34,345 bases of DNA from Desulfuromusa sp. (GTDB lineage: Bacteria; Desulfobacterota; Desulfuromonadia; Desulfuromonadales; Geopsychrobacteraceae). Below, piece after piece: positions 8,301 to 17,767 of this stretch (its first letter is position 1; each line of letters opens with the position of its first letter). Below the pieces are notes generated by a model. It saw only the letters and a list, made by a program, of their open reading frames with translations. It did no database searches and was not told the DNA's origin. Both the position numbers and the translations under genes were made by a program. Location of the stretch: assembly GCA_016744675.1 (NCBI GenBank), contig JADGDX010000027.1, positions 1 to 34,345 on the forward strand. The letters run 5' to 3'.

Positions 8301-8369
8301 GACGAGGGAGTCGTCGGGAATTCATAATAAAGTACAGAAAGCTGTACATCTGCCGGGCGGAGAACCGGC
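8301..8369. other. Tandem hairpins in the ftsZ 3' untranslated region
   Basis: Three short perfect stems lie between the ftsZ stop and its terminator: GACGA/TCGTC (8301-8305, 8311-8315), GTACAG/CTGTAC (8332-8337, 8342-8347) and GCCGG/CCGGC (8352-8356, 8365-8369). With the terminator they make four consecutive hairpins. They could form a structured messenger 3' end or a processed small RNA. I could not match them to a known riboswitch. Confidence 0.45.
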
Positions 8370-8431
8370 TTGCATCACAATAGAAAATTCATAAAACGAA
8401 CGGACCGAAACTTACGTGTTAAAAACTACGA

Positions 8432-9613
8432 TTAATCTACTCTTCGGCGCAGAAATGTTGGGATATCAAACTGCTCGTCATCAACAAACAAATCGTGGGC
8501 ATGCTGTGCATTATCGCGTGAACGACGCCCAGATGACGCAACAACTTGCTGCTGGCGAATATGAGTCGGGACATCCAAATCTGCTTTGACGCTAATTTGA
8601 GATAGTGTCTGATTGCGGTGATCAACAACATCTGTCACATCTTCTTTTTCCTCAAAGACTTCACCAAAACCAGTCGCAATTGCAGTAATTTTGATTTTTT
8701 CTCCTAAGTTCTCATCGATAACAAGACCTACTATGATGTTTGCATCTTCATGGACTTTTTCATGAATAATCGTGGAAGCCTCTTCAAACTCCTCCATGGT
8801 CATACTTGATGACCCAGAGATATTCACTAAAACACCCATTGCGCCTGAGATATCAACTTCTTCTAACAACGGACTGCTGATTGCGTTATTTGCGGCTTCG
8901 GCAGCACGGCGCTCACCTTCAGCAATACCGATCCCCATCATCGCCATACCATGATTGCTCATGACAGTTCTCACGTCAGCAAAGTCGACGTTGATCAAAC
9001 CCTCAGTCGTAATTAAATCAGAGATCCCCTGAACGGCTTGACGCAATACGTCATCTGCTGGTTTAAAAGCATCAAGGATGCTCATATGCTTACCAGCCAA
9101 ACCGAGCAAACGATCATTGGGAACAACCACCAGTGAATCAACAACGTCGCGCAACTCAGCAATACCTGCCTCAGCGCGCTTCATGCGCTGCCGACCTTCG
9201 CGAGTAAACGGCTTAGTAACGACACCAACAGTTAATGCTCCGGCTTCTTTAGCTGCAGCAGCGATAATAGGCGCGGCACCGGTTCCGGTTCCTCCACCCA
9301 TGCCTGCAGCGACAAAAATCATGTCGGCACCCTCAAACATCTCAACGAGGCGTTGCTTATCCTCTTCAGCTGCTTGACGACCAATTTCTGGATTTGCTCC
9401 AGCGCCCAACCCTTTGGTCAGATGACCGCCAAGCTGGATCTTCATTGATGCGTCACTTCGCCTTAAAGCTTGCGCATCAGTATTTGCAGTTAAAAATTCG
9501 ACACCATCAACATTGCTTCGAATCATCGTGTTGACAGCATTACCTCCGCCACCGCCAACGCCTACAACTTTAATTTTTGCGGCCTGATCCAATGCTGCTT
9601 CAAACTGAAACAT
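8432..9613 (-). CDS. ftsZ: Cell division GTPase FtsZ
   Basis: FtsZ is the tubulin-like GTPase that polymerises into the cytokinetic ring at mid-cell. The N-terminal glycine-rich GVGGGGGNAVN segment, the tubulin signature GGGTGTGAAP and the NxDFADV region are all present. The C-terminal peptide DIPTFLRRR is the conserved FtsA-binding tail. I chose ATG 9613 (393 aa, starting MFQFE) because family members begin this way and GAGGGAG lies just upstream. An in-frame ATG at 9634, adding seven residues, also has a good ribosome binding site (GGGAGG), so two starts may be used. It is the last gene of the division cluster, 142 bp after ftsA, with its own candidate promoter and a 5' hairpin. Confidence 0.98.
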   Translation of the reverse strand: MFQFEAALDQAAKIKVVGVGGGGGNAVNTMIRSNVDGVEFLTANTDAQALRRSDASMKIQLGGHLTKGLGAGANPEIGRQAAEEDKQRLVEMFEGADMIFVAAGMGGGTGTGAAPIIAAAAKEAGALTVGVVTKPFTREGRQRMKRAEAGIAELRDVVDSLVVVPNDRLLGLAGKHMSILDAFKPADDVLRQAVQGISDLITTEGLINVDFADVRTVMSNHGMAMMGIGIAEGERRAAEAANNAISSPLLEEVDISGAMGVLVNISGSSSMTMEEFEEASTIIHEKVHEDANIIVGLVIDENLGEKIKITAIATGFGEVFEEKEDVTDVVDHRNQTLSQISVKADLDVPTHIRQQQVVASSGRRSRDNAQHAHDLFVDDEQFDIPTFLRRRVD

Positions 9614-9654
9614 GACTCCCTCTTGACTAGGCATTATGCCCTCCCTGATGTTGC

Positions 9655-9683
9655 GTTTTCGGCTCCTCCGCGAACCCGAAAAC
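9655..9683. other. Inverted repeat in the ftsZ leader
   Basis: GTTTTCGG at 9655-9662 is perfectly complementary to CCGAAAAC at 9676-9683 with a 13-base loop. It lies immediately upstream of the first ftsZ ribosome binding site and downstream of the candidate promoter, so it would fold in the ftsZ leader RNA. On the minus strand the loop contains a GGAGGA stretch. Confidence 0.5.
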
Positions 9684-9704
9684 TAGTTATATTTAATTTC
9701 TTAT

Positions 9705-9733
9705 AATTTACCAAAATTCTATATCTTTGACAA
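9705..9733 (-). promoter_or_regulatory. Candidate ftsZ promoter
   Basis: On the minus strand TTGTCA (9733-9728) and TAAATT (9710-9705) are separated by 17 bp in an AT-rich gap between ftsA and ftsZ. The match is moderate (5/6 and 4/6). A dedicated promoter would let FtsZ be made in excess over upstream gene products. Confidence 0.35.
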
Positions 9734-9755
9734 GTAATTATATCATAATTATTAC

Positions 9756-10985
9756 CTAAAAAAACTCGCTAAACCATTCCTTCATTCGCTGTGAAACCCG
9801 CTCAAACACGTTCTTTTCTCCAATCTTAAAGTTTTGAGCTTGGGCATTCATACTTCCATACTTGACCAAGCCTACACCCGTTGCATAAATCGGTGAATTC
9901 ACAACATCTGTTAAGCCACCGATATCTAAAGGATTGCCGCGTCGCACAGGGAGATTAAACACTTGTTCAGCCAACTCTGGCATTCCAGGCAAAATAGCGC
10001 TGCCGCCCGTAATAACCACACCAGAGGCAATCAAATCGCCATAACCGCTCTTACTAATTTCACGATTGACCAGTGAGAAGATTTCTTCGACACGCGGCTC
10101 TAAAATTTCTGCCAGCAATTGCCGCGACAGGATTCTAGATTCACGGCCACCGACAGAAGGAACCTCAATGGTTTCATCTTTTCCAACCATCGATGTCAGA
10201 CAACAACCATATGACTGTTTGATCTTCTCTGCTTCGCCCATGGGAGTTCGCAATCCGACAGCGATATCATTAGTGAGATGGTCCCCACCAATTGACAAGA
10301 CCGAGGTGTGCTTGATAGCCCCTTCTGAAAAGATGGCAATATCCGCGGTTCCTCCACCGATATCGACTAAAGCGACTCCTAACTCTTTTTCATCTGACGA
10401 CAAAACGGCTTCGCTGCTAGCCAATTGTTCCAGCACGATATCAGCAACATCAGTTCCAGCCCGATTACAGCTTTTAATGATGTTTTGTGCACTTGCCACA
10501 GCTCCTGTGACAATATGGACTTTCGCTTCCAAACGCACACCGCTCATACCCAGTGGCTCGCGGATTCCATCCTGATCATCAATGATAAATTCTTGCGGCA
10601 GGATATGCATCACCTCGCGATCCATAGGGATAGCAATCGCTTTTGCAGCATCAATGACACGCTGCAGGTCCTCGCTTGTGACTTCACGGTTCTTAATTGC
10701 AATAACACCTTGTGAGTTCAACCCCTTGATATGCCCACCGGCGATTCCGGCAAAGACCGATTTTATTTCGCAACCCGCCATCAATTCTGCTTCGCGAATC
10801 GCTTTTTGGATTGCTGACACAGTGCTTTCAATATTGATAACCACACCCTTGCGCAGCCCTTTAGACTGACTGGTGCCAATACCAACGACATCCAAACCCT
10901 CTTCTGTCATATTTCCAACAATGCAGCAGATTTTTGTCGTTCCAATATCGAGCCCAACAATTAAATTCTCTGTTCTTTTACTCAT
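9756..10985 (-). CDS. ftsA: Cell division protein FtsA
   Basis: FtsA is the actin-like ATPase that tethers FtsZ filaments to the inner membrane and recruits later division proteins. The 409-residue protein shows the actin-family phosphate-1 motif GLDIGTTKICC near residue 11, the phosphate-2 type segment LVDIGGGTADIAIF and the adenosine motif VVITGGSAILPGM. Its last residues (KNVFERVSQRMKEWFSEFF) form the amphipathic membrane-targeting helix. ATG 10985 has AAGGGGGTG just upstream. It follows ftsQ by 15 bp and precedes ftsZ, the usual order. Confidence 0.97.
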   Translation of the reverse strand: MSKRTENLIVGLDIGTTKICCIVGNMTEEGLDVVGIGTSQSKGLRKGVVINIESTVSAIQKAIREAELMAGCEIKSVFAGIAGGHIKGLNSQGVIAIKNREVTSEDLQRVIDAAKAIAIPMDREVMHILPQEFIIDDQDGIREPLGMSGVRLEAKVHIVTGAVASAQNIIKSCNRAGTDVADIVLEQLASSEAVLSSDEKELGVALVDIGGGTADIAIFSEGAIKHTSVLSIGGDHLTNDIAVGLRTPMGEAEKIKQSYGCCLTSMVGKDETIEVPSVGGRESRILSRQLLAEILEPRVEEIFSLVNREISKSGYGDLIASGVVITGGSAILPGMPELAEQVFNLPVRRGNPLDIGGLTDVVNSPIYATGVGLVKYGSMNAQAQNFKIGEKNVFERVSQRMKEWFSEFF

Positions 10986-11000
10986 GACACCCCCTTGGTA

Positions 11001-11849
11001 TCAGCTTTTGGCCGTTTTTTTCGGCCGTTCTATTCGGACAATGACCTTTTCATCAACATTTAAATCAATATAATCGAGAATCCGTAATTTCGACTTAAGT
11101 TGCGTGTAAATACGCTCTAAACGATCCAGTTTCTTTTTGTGTTCTAAAAAACCTAACTTCACCCTGACACCACCATCCAGAGTAAACAGGGAAAACCCAC
11201 TATCAGCTTCGTGGTGTATTTCGGAAACCTGCCCAAGCGTGAAAAGCTCGCGGCTATTCAAATCATCAAGAAGCTTTACGATCTGGCGTAATCGCATGGC
11301 ATATTCAGCATCGTGTCCCTGCGCTCGATCATAACTGAAACCTGTAATTATCGGATAATCGAGACTGTCAGATGCACCGAGAACCTTAAAGATTTCTCCC
11401 TGATCATCAAGGTAATACAGATAGCCAAGATTTATAATAGCGACAGGCCGACGCTCCTTTATGTCAATCACAACTTGGCGAGGAAAAATCCTTCTCACAT
11501 CTGCCTTTTCAACCCAGGAGTTTTCCTCAATCTTTCTTCCAATAAGATCTAGCTCCAGACTGAAAGTGTTTACCCCAAGCTCAATATCAGAAAGAGCCTC
11601 AACCTGCTGAGCTGTCAATCGACCATTCCCCTGAACCTCAATCTGGTCGATTTTAAACAAATCAGATGCCAATAAAAGTTGCGTTATAAAAAAACCACCG
11701 ACCAAAAGCATAGTTACACTGAATAAAGCAACTCCAGCACGCAGACCATGAGTGAGCATTTTTCGCCAATTCAATGACTTCTTCTGCTCTTTGCGCCGGT
11801 TCTGACGAACCTTTTTATTTTTTTTCTGATTTCTTTTCAGATCACGCAT
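11001..11849 (-). CDS. ftsQ: Cell division protein FtsQ
   Basis: FtsQ is a bitopic inner-membrane protein that links early and late divisome proteins through the FtsQLB complex. The 282-residue product has a very basic cytoplasmic N-terminus (first 30 residues), one transmembrane helix at about residues 37-60 (GVALFSVTMLLVGGFFITQLL), a POTRA domain starting near FKIDQIEVQGN, and a periplasmic beta domain. ATG 11849 has only a moderate ribosome binding site (AAGAGAA). It follows ddl after 47 bp and precedes ftsA by 15 bp. Confidence 0.93.
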   Translation of the reverse strand: MRDLKRNQKKNKKVRQNRRKEQKKSLNWRKMLTHGLRAGVALFSVTMLLVGGFFITQLLLASDLFKIDQIEVQGNGRLTAQQVEALSDIELGVNTFSLELDLIGRKIEENSWVEKADVRRIFPRQVVIDIKERRPVAIINLGYLYYLDDQGEIFKVLGASDSLDYPIITGFSYDRAQGHDAEYAMRLRQIVKLLDDLNSRELFTLGQVSEIHHEADSGFSLFTLDGGVRVKLGFLEHKKKLDRLERIYTQLKSKLRILDYIDLNVDEKVIVRIERPKKTAKS

Positions 11850-11896
11850 ATCGTTCTCTTGTCTCTATCCTGCCAGCACAAACGATGAAAGATTAA

Positions 11897-12835
11897 CTAC
11901 TTATCTAAATCGGCATCGAGCAAAATCATTTCAACTAATTCCACAAAAGTGATTCCTGCAGCCGAAGCAGCTTTTGGTAATAAGCTCGTCTCAGTCATCC
12001 CTGGAATTGTATTCACCTCTATGCAAAACAAGCGACCTTCTCGTGCCATGAAATCAACTCTTGCTGCCCCTCTACAGTTAAGCATCTGACAAACCTTAAT
12101 CGCTATTTCCTGTACCTCTCGGTTTTTTTCTTGGTCAATAGGAGCTGGCAGCAGATATTCGGTATCACCTGAAAGATACTTCGCTTGATAATCGTAAAAG
12201 CCGCCTTTAGGAACAATCTGAATAACTGGCAACACGACTCCATTAACCACTGATACCGTTAATTCAGCGCCGTCAATAAACTCCTCAAGCAGAACTGTCC
12301 CATCAAGAGTTGAGGCCTTACCAATACCCGTCCTCAAATCCTCTAGACTTTTAGCAATGGTAATTCCAATGGTGGATCCTTCTCGAGACGGCTTCACCAC
12401 TAATGGCAATTTATTGTTGCAGCGCTTCAGCAGATCACTCGAGGAATCATCTGCGCGCATAAAGTCAAATTTGGGGGTTTGAACATCATGAAAAAGCATA
12501 AACTGCTTAGTCATTACCTTATCGATGGCCATACTCGAAGCCAAAACACCACTTCCGGTGTATGGTATCTGCAACATTTCAAGCAATCCCTGAACCCGAC
12601 CATCCTCACCAAAGCGCCCATGCAGAGCAATAAATGCAACGTCGATAGAGGCATTCTTCAACTGCTCAGGTAAATTTTCTTGAACATCAATTGCAACAGC
12701 ATCGTAACCGAGCTCTTGTAACGCACGCAGAGACGCTTCTCCTGTTTTCAAAGAAACCTCTCTTTCTGCTGAGAAGCCTCCCAGAAGCACTCCGATTCTA
12801 CGTTCCTTCATTTCTTGCCGTGTCAGACAGCTCAT
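11897..12835 (-). CDS. ddl: D-alanine--D-alanine ligase
   Basis: The cytoplasmic ATP-grasp enzyme joins two D-alanines to supply the dipeptide added by MurF. The family features [14 protein letters not shown] near the N-terminus, [11 protein letters not shown] (ATP binding) and the C-terminal [18 protein letters not shown] are all visible. Translation from ATG 12835 gives 312 residues and overlaps the murC stop as ATGA. An internal ATG at 12811 ([12 protein letters not shown]) matches the usual family N-terminus better, but has a weak ribosome binding site. The ATGA overlap with murC leaves no room for murB, which normally sits here in related organisms. Confidence 0.96.
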   Translation of the reverse strand: MSCLTRQEMKERRIGVLLGGFSAEREVSLKTGEASLRALQELGYDAVAIDVQENLPEQLKNASIDVAFIALHGRFGEDGRVQGLLEMLQIPYTGSGVLASSMAIDKVMTKQFMLFHDVQTPKFDFMRADDSSSDLLKRCNNKLPLVVKPSREGSTIGITIAKSLEDLRTGIGKASTLDGTVLLEEFIDGAELTVSVVNGVVLPVIQIVPKGGFYDYQAKYLSGDTEYLLPAPIDQEKNREVQEIAIKVCQMLNCRGAARVDFMAREGRLFCIEVNTIPGMTETSLLPKAASAAGITFVELVEMILLDADLDK

Positions 12836-14217
12836 CCCTGAAGAACCTTTTTATTCAGTTGCTTTGCCAACAAACCACAAACCTGATTCACATTCCCTGC
12901 TCCTAACGTAATCACCATGTCACCCGGTTCACAAATTTCTGCGACATAATTACTTACATCTTCCAGAGATGAACGATAGGCCACAGCTTTATGACCATGC
13001 TCAACAACCCCTTGAGCCAAGGCTTCCCCGGTTGCTCCCTCAATAGATTCTTCCCCTGCGGCATAAACATCCGTCACGATAAGAATATCTGCGTGATAAA
13101 AGGCCGTTAGAAAATCATCAAATAACGCCTCTGTTCGGCTATACCTATGAGGTTGAAAAACGGCTACAACTCGCTTACTCCAACTGCTTTTTGCAGCAGC
13201 CAATGTGGCTTTTATCTCAACGGGGTGATGACCATAGTCATCCACGATCATGACATTATCAATTTCATCACGAAGCTCAAAACGACGCTGTAAACCACCA
13301 AAGTTACGGAACCCACCGATAATAGTTTGAAATGGAATTTCTAATTCATGCGCTACAGCGACAACAGAAAGAGCATTAAGGACATTATGTCGACCCGGCA
13401 TCCGGAAGGAAATTCGACCTAATTCCTCCCCTTGATAATACGCGGTGAAGCTTGTTCGTCCCTGACGGTGTTGGACATTATCAGCATAAAAATCGGCCTG
13501 ACTGCTGAACCCATACGTCGTGAAACGTTTTTTCACCTCTGGCAGAATGTCCTGGATATTTGCATCATCCAGACAAAGGATAGCCCGACCATAGAATGGC
13601 ACTTTATTGATAAAATCGATGAATATCTGTTTAATTTCATCAATCCCTGAATAGAAATCAAGATGATCGGCATCGATATTTGTGACAACAGCAATTGTTG
13701 GTGATAGATGCATAAAGGAGCCATCAGATTCATCCGCCTCAGCTACTAAAAACTTTCCCCGACCAAGCTTTGCGTTAGAACCAAAAGCATCAAGCTTTCC
13801 ACCGATAACAGCCGTTGGATCAACTCCTGCGTGATGTAAAACGACCGACATCATACTGGTCGTTGTTGTTTTCCCATGTGTCCCAGCGATAGCAATGCCA
13901 TATTTCATCCGCATTAGCTCAGCGAGCATTTCTGCACGTGGAATGACCGCAATAAGTTGTCGTAGTGCCTCAACAACCTCTGGGTTATCAGTCTTCACTG
14001 CTGTTGATGTCACTACCACATCAACCTCTGTAATATTTTCAGCTCGGTGACCAATAATAATTTCACCACCAAGTTCCGCTAATCGACGGACTGTGTCTGA
14101 TTCTTTCAGATCAGAGCCAGACACCCGGTACCCCTGATTAAGGAGCAACTCGGCAATGCCACTCATTCCGATTCCACCGATTCCGATAAAGTGTATTTTT
14201 TTGATCCGTCCGTACAT
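12832..14217 (-). CDS. murC: UDP-N-acetylmuramate--L-alanine ligase
   Basis: MurC adds L-alanine to UDP-MurNAc, the first step of stem-peptide assembly. The 461-residue protein has the N-terminal nucleotide-sugar motif [17 protein letters not shown], the Mur ligase P-loop [10 protein letters not shown] (residues 111-120) and the EADESDGSF and DDYGHHPVE segments of the family. Start ATG 14217 directly abuts the murG stop, and its own stop overlaps the ddl start by four bases, so translation is probably coupled on both sides. Confidence 0.97.
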   Translation of the reverse strand: MYGRIKKIHFIGIGGIGMSGIAELLLNQGYRVSGSDLKESDTVRRLAELGGEIIIGHRAENITEVDVVVTSTAVKTDNPEVVEALRQLIAVIPRAEMLAELMRMKYGIAIAGTHGKTTTTSMMSVVLHHAGVDPTAVIGGKLDAFGSNAKLGRGKFLVAEADESDGSFMHLSPTIAVVTNIDADHLDFYSGIDEIKQIFIDFINKVPFYGRAILCLDDANIQDILPEVKKRFTTYGFSSQADFYADNVQHRQGRTSFTAYYQGEELGRISFRMPGRHNVLNALSVVAVAHELEIPFQTIIGGFRNFGGLQRRFELRDEIDNVMIVDDYGHHPVEIKATLAAAKSSWSKRVVAVFQPHRYSRTEALFDDFLTAFYHADILIVTDVYAAGEESIEGATGEALAQGVVEHGHKAVAYRSSLEDVSNYVAEICEPGDMVITLGAGNVNQVCGLLAKQLNKKVLQG

Positions 14218-15309
14218 CTAAAATTCCTCCACCAGTTTCACCCCAATCAGGTGACGGCACTCATTTAAGATTCGTTCCGCGGCCCCTGTCAAACCAAGGC
14301 TTCGTGCTTGATCAGCCATACTTTGTAACGTTTTATGATCTTCAAATAAGTTCTTTACTAAAAGTGCTAAACCTTCGGCAGTTAATTCATCCTGTGGCAA
14401 CAAGATTGCGGCTCCATTTTTTTTCAGTGATTCTGCATTCGCGGTCTGATGATCTCCTGCTGCATATGGAAACGGAATCAAAATAGCCGGGCGACCACAC
14501 ACAGTTAACTCTGCAAGAGTAGTTGCCCCCGCACGACAAATCACTAAGCTTGAGGAAGAGTATGCACTTGCCATATCATCAATAAACGGTACCACCTGAT
14601 CAGGGTTAAACCCAGCATTACAATATGCTTGCTGGACCAGTTTAAAATCGTCTTCCCCGGTTTGATGTAAGATCACTGGCTTTTTTTCTAACTGCCCAAG
14701 TACCGGTAGCATTTTCATGACGGCTTGATTAATCGCCCTTGCTCCACGACTGCCACCGAAAATCAATAAATTTCCAGATTGAGGTATATTCGCAGAGACG
14801 TTTTCCAATCCCTTGCGCAACGGGTTTCCGGTTACTTCAACTCGCGTATTTTTGAATGACGAATGACTCTCTGCATAAGAAAGGCAAATAAGTTTCGCCC
14901 AGCGACCAAGCAAGCGATTACTTAATCCAGGAATCGCATTCTGCTCATGGATTACATAAGGAATCCCTTTACACTTTGCCGCTAGTAAAACAGGGACAGA
15001 AGCATAGCCTCCAACACCTATAACGCAATCAGGTTTAAAATCTTTGAGGATCCGATTTGCCTGATAAAGGCTTTTCAACAATCTGGGCAAAACTTCTAAC
15101 TTCCCTCTCCACCCACGACCAACCATGCCAACCATATCTACCGTTTTAAGAGGGAGTCCCAACTTTGGCAATAGTCGCTGCTCAAGTCCTCGCTTTGTCC
15201 CAACAAACAAAACTTCTGAATCACTATCTTGATCAAGAAGAAGTTGCCCCAATGCAACAGCAGGAAAAAGATGTCCTCCCGTTCCTCCACCAGCGAGAAG
15301 CAATTTCAT
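14218..15309 (-). CDS. murG: UDP-GlcNAc--lipid I N-acetylglucosaminyltransferase MurG
   Basis: MurG is a peripheral inner-membrane glycosyltransferase that converts lipid I to lipid II. The 363-residue GT-B protein carries the glycine-rich loop GGGTGGHLFPA at residues 7-17, the second glycine-rich region GVGGYASVPVLLA, and the C-terminal UDP-GlcNAc binding region around CRAGATTLAELTVCGRPAIL. Its ATG overlaps the ftsW stop as ATGA, and murC begins at the very next base after its stop. Confidence 0.97.
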   Translation of the reverse strand: MKLLLAGGGTGGHLFPAVALGQLLLDQDSDSEVLFVGTKRGLEQRLLPKLGLPLKTVDMVGMVGRGWRGKLEVLPRLLKSLYQANRILKDFKPDCVIGVGGYASVPVLLAAKCKGIPYVIHEQNAIPGLSNRLLGRWAKLICLSYAESHSSFKNTRVEVTGNPLRKGLENVSANIPQSGNLLIFGGSRGARAINQAVMKMLPVLGQLEKKPVILHQTGEDDFKLVQQAYCNAGFNPDQVVPFIDDMASAYSSSSLVICRAGATTLAELTVCGRPAILIPFPYAAGDHQTANAESLKKNGAAILLPQDELTAEGLALLVKNLFEDHKTLQSMADQARSLGLTGAAERILNECRHLIGVKLVEEF

Positions 15310-16409
15310 CTTTTTGCCCCCAGGGAATTCGAAATATTCAAGAGAATACCGACGGCAATAAGACTAACAACGAGACTCGTTCCTCCATAAGAGACAAACG
15401 GCAAGGCCAAACCTTTGGTAGGCAACAGGCCCAAACAAACTGCGAGATTAACAAATGCTTCTAAACCAAGTAGCAAGCTCAAACCAAAAGCGAGGTTACG
15501 GCCAAAGGGATCTTCGCACTGCAAAGCTATGCGAAGGCCGCATAAAACCAGCATAAGAAAGAGTGCTGCAACAATCAAAGACCCAACCAGACCGAGTTCT
15601 TCACCTATCACTGAATAGATAAAATCAGTATGCGCTTCGGGCAAATAGAAGAGTTTTTGTTCACCAATACCAAGCCCTTGCCCAAGGACCCCACCCTTAC
15701 CAAAAGCAACTAGGCTCTGAATAATTTGAAACCCTGTATCGAACGGATCGTCCCAAGGATCAAGAAAGGCCATAATTCTGCGGCGCCGATAATCGACTTG
15801 CATAATCAAGAAATAAACGACTGGCATGGTCATCAAAATTGTTGGCAAAATATAGCGCCAGCGCACACCAGCTACGATCAACATCGACAAAGCGACCCCA
15901 GCAATTATCATCGCACTGCCCATATCAGGCTGCTTGACCAGCATCCCAAGAAGCAAAGCCAACACGATCATGTAGGGGAAATATCCCTTAAGGAAAGAAC
16001 GAACTTTTTCTTTTTTTCGGGTCAATGAGTGGGCCAGGTAAAGAACCAATGTTAACTTCACAAGCTCAGCGGGCTGGACGGTTAAACCAGGCAGACGCAG
16101 CCAGCGCATAGCACCACCGACCCGTACCCCTAATCCTGGGATAAAGAGCAAAGCTAATAACACAATGCTGCCTAATAGCGAGATAACTGCAAGTTTTCGC
16201 CAGTTTTTATAATTAAAATATGTCGCAATCGCCATCATAACGAAACCGACCAGCGTGTAGGCCAACTGTCTTTTTAAAAAATAGAAGCCATCATGAAATC
16301 GATCTGCTGCCATTATCGCTGATGAGGAGTACACCATAACAACACCGATACATGTCAAAGAGACTGTCAGTAAAAGCAAAGAAGTATCGACATTGCGACG
16401 AAATGTCAT
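15306..16409 (-). CDS. ftsW: Septal peptidoglycan polymerase FtsW (SEDS family)
   Basis: FtsW is the multi-spanning SEDS glycosyltransferase that polymerises lipid II at the septum together with FtsI. The 367-residue protein has about ten hydrophobic segments. It shows the family motifs VYSSSAIMA near the N-terminus, KQPDMGSAMI in the middle and the C-terminal signature LPFVSYGGTSLVVSLIAVGI. Start and stop both overlap neighbours by four bases (murD and murG), typical of this operon. Confidence 0.97.
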   Translation of the reverse strand: MTFRRNVDTSLLLLTVSLTCIGVVMVYSSSAIMAADRFHDGFYFLKRQLAYTLVGFVMMAIATYFNYKNWRKLAVISLLGSIVLLALLFIPGLGVRVGGAMRWLRLPGLTVQPAELVKLTLVLYLAHSLTRKKEKVRSFLKGYFPYMIVLALLLGMLVKQPDMGSAMIIAGVALSMLIVAGVRWRYILPTILMTMPVVYFLIMQVDYRRRRIMAFLDPWDDPFDTGFQIIQSLVAFGKGGVLGQGLGIGEQKLFYLPEAHTDFIYSVIGEELGLVGSLIVAALFLMLVLCGLRIALQCEDPFGRNLAFGLSLLLGLEAFVNLAVCLGLLPTKGLALPFVSYGGTSLVVSLIAVGILLNISNSLGAKR

Positions 16410-17767
16410 GACGCTCTCCTTGCCGCCGGAAGCTGTTGCACGAGGCGCTCAAACTCATCTCCACGAGCTTGAAAATTTTCAAACATATCAAAACTAGAAC
16501 ATGCCGGAGACAGCAGAACTGCCCCTTCCGAAGGGGTCACCTCATAAGCCAGTTGAACTGCTGATTTCAGGCTTTCAGCAAGATGAATTCCACAACAACC
16601 AGCACAAGCAGCTGCCATTTTTTGTGCCGCCTCGCCGATAAGAATTAAATGATCAACTTTTCCCTCTAGGGATGGGTTGAGAAGAGTATAGTCTCCTCCC
16701 TTATCTTTTCCCCCAGCTATCAGCGTAACGGCTGATGAAAACCCTGCAAGACTTTTGATGACACTGCCAACATTCGTCCCTTTTGAGTCGTTATACCAGC
16801 GCACACCGTTTAGAGACCGCACCAGTTGCATCCGATGCTTAAGGCCAGAAAATGCACAAACCGCATTCCAGGCGCGATCCGCTGGGCAACCCTGCAATAA
16901 CGTCGGGATCATCGCAGCCATCGCATTCTCGATATTATGCTCTCCAGAAAGTTGTAATTTCGACAAGGGGAAATGAATGTCAGCGCCATCCCAGTTCCAC
17001 ACCAGCTTATCCCCTAAACGAACCATCCCATCAACGAGCCGTCCTCGAGCTGAAAACCAAACCTTTTTGCTCTTGATATCATCCGTTAATTTGCATACTT
17101 CCGGATCATCGGCATTTAATACTGCAAAATCACGATCCGTCATATTGCTAAATATCTTCATCTTTGCCTGATAGTAACTGCTTAGATCAGGGTAACGATC
17201 GAGATGGTCTGAGCTCAGGTTGAGGAGCAGTCCGATTGCAGGATGAAATGTGTCGATTGTTTCCAATTGAAATGATGAGAGTTCGACAACCACCCCCTCA
17301 ACATCTTCAGAGCATGCTTCAACAAGTGGTGTCCCCAAATTACCACCGACAAACACACGTTTCCCCCAAGCCTGTAAAATTTCACCTATCAAACTTGTTG
17401 TCGTAGATTTCCCGTTAGTTCCTGTCACACCAATGATTGGTGCTGCAATTTCTAAAGCAGCGACTTCAACTTCACCCAACAACGGGATTCCACATGATGC
17501 TGCCCGGCGTAAAGGTTCGCAATCAAGGGGAACTCCAGGACTTACAGCGATCAGGTCGGCCTGTTCAAACAATTCAAGACGATGTCCACCTAAATCTAAA
17601 CGGACTGGCAATCCATTGAGAGAATCTAGGCCTTGGATTTTCTCTTTATCACGCAAATCAGACAGGGCGACAGTCGCCCCGCGCTCAATTAAAAAACGTA
17701 CTAAGGCCAGCCCACTCAAACCGGCCCCGATAACAACAATTCGTTTGTTTTTAAAATCGAAATTCAT
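16406..17767 (-). CDS. murD: UDP-N-acetylmuramoyl-L-alanine--D-glutamate ligase
   Basis: MurD adds D-glutamate to UDP-MurNAc-L-Ala in the cytoplasm. The 453-residue protein has an N-terminal Rossmann-like domain (VVIGAGLSGLALVRFL), the P-loop GVTGTNGKSTTTSLIG at residues 113-128, and the C-terminal ligase domain with WYNDSKGTNVGSV and LLSPACSSFDMF. ATG 17767 overlaps the mraY stop by one base (TGATG), and its stop overlaps the ftsW start. Confidence 0.97.
   Translation of the reverse strand: MNFDFKNKRIVVIGAGLSGLALVRFLIERGATVALSDLRDKEKIQGLDSLNGLPVRLDLGGHRLELFEQADLIAVSPGVPLDCEPLRRAASCGIPLLGEVEVAALEIAAPIIGVTGTNGKSTTTSLIGEILQAWGKRVFVGGNLGTPLVEACSEDVEGVVVELSSFQLETIDTFHPAIGLLLNLSSDHLDRYPDLSSYYQAKMKIFSNMTDRDFAVLNADDPEVCKLTDDIKSKKVWFSARGRLVDGMVRLGDKLVWNWDGADIHFPLSKLQLSGEHNIENAMAAMIPTLLQGCPADRAWNAVCAFSGLKHRMQLVRSLNGVRWYNDSKGTNVGSVIKSLAGFSSAVTLIAGGKDKGGDYTLLNPSLEGKVDHLILIGEAAQKMAAACAGCCGIHLAESLKSAVQLAYEVTPSEGAVLLSPACSSFDMFENFQARGDEFERLVQQLPAARRAS

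Noticed and set aside
8301-8369. Possible cyclic di-GMP or similar riboswitch
   Set aside because: The hairpins lie after ftsZ and before its terminator, not in a leader, and the known conserved riboswitch core bases are not visible.
10066-10575. A 169-codon plus-strand frame inside ftsA
   Set aside because: It is antisense to a fully conserved ftsA and rich in Ser/Pro/Thr, typical of a shadow frame.
12832-12835. murB hidden or broken between murC and ddl
   Set aside because: The murC stop and ddl start overlap by four bases, so there is no sequence for even a remnant.
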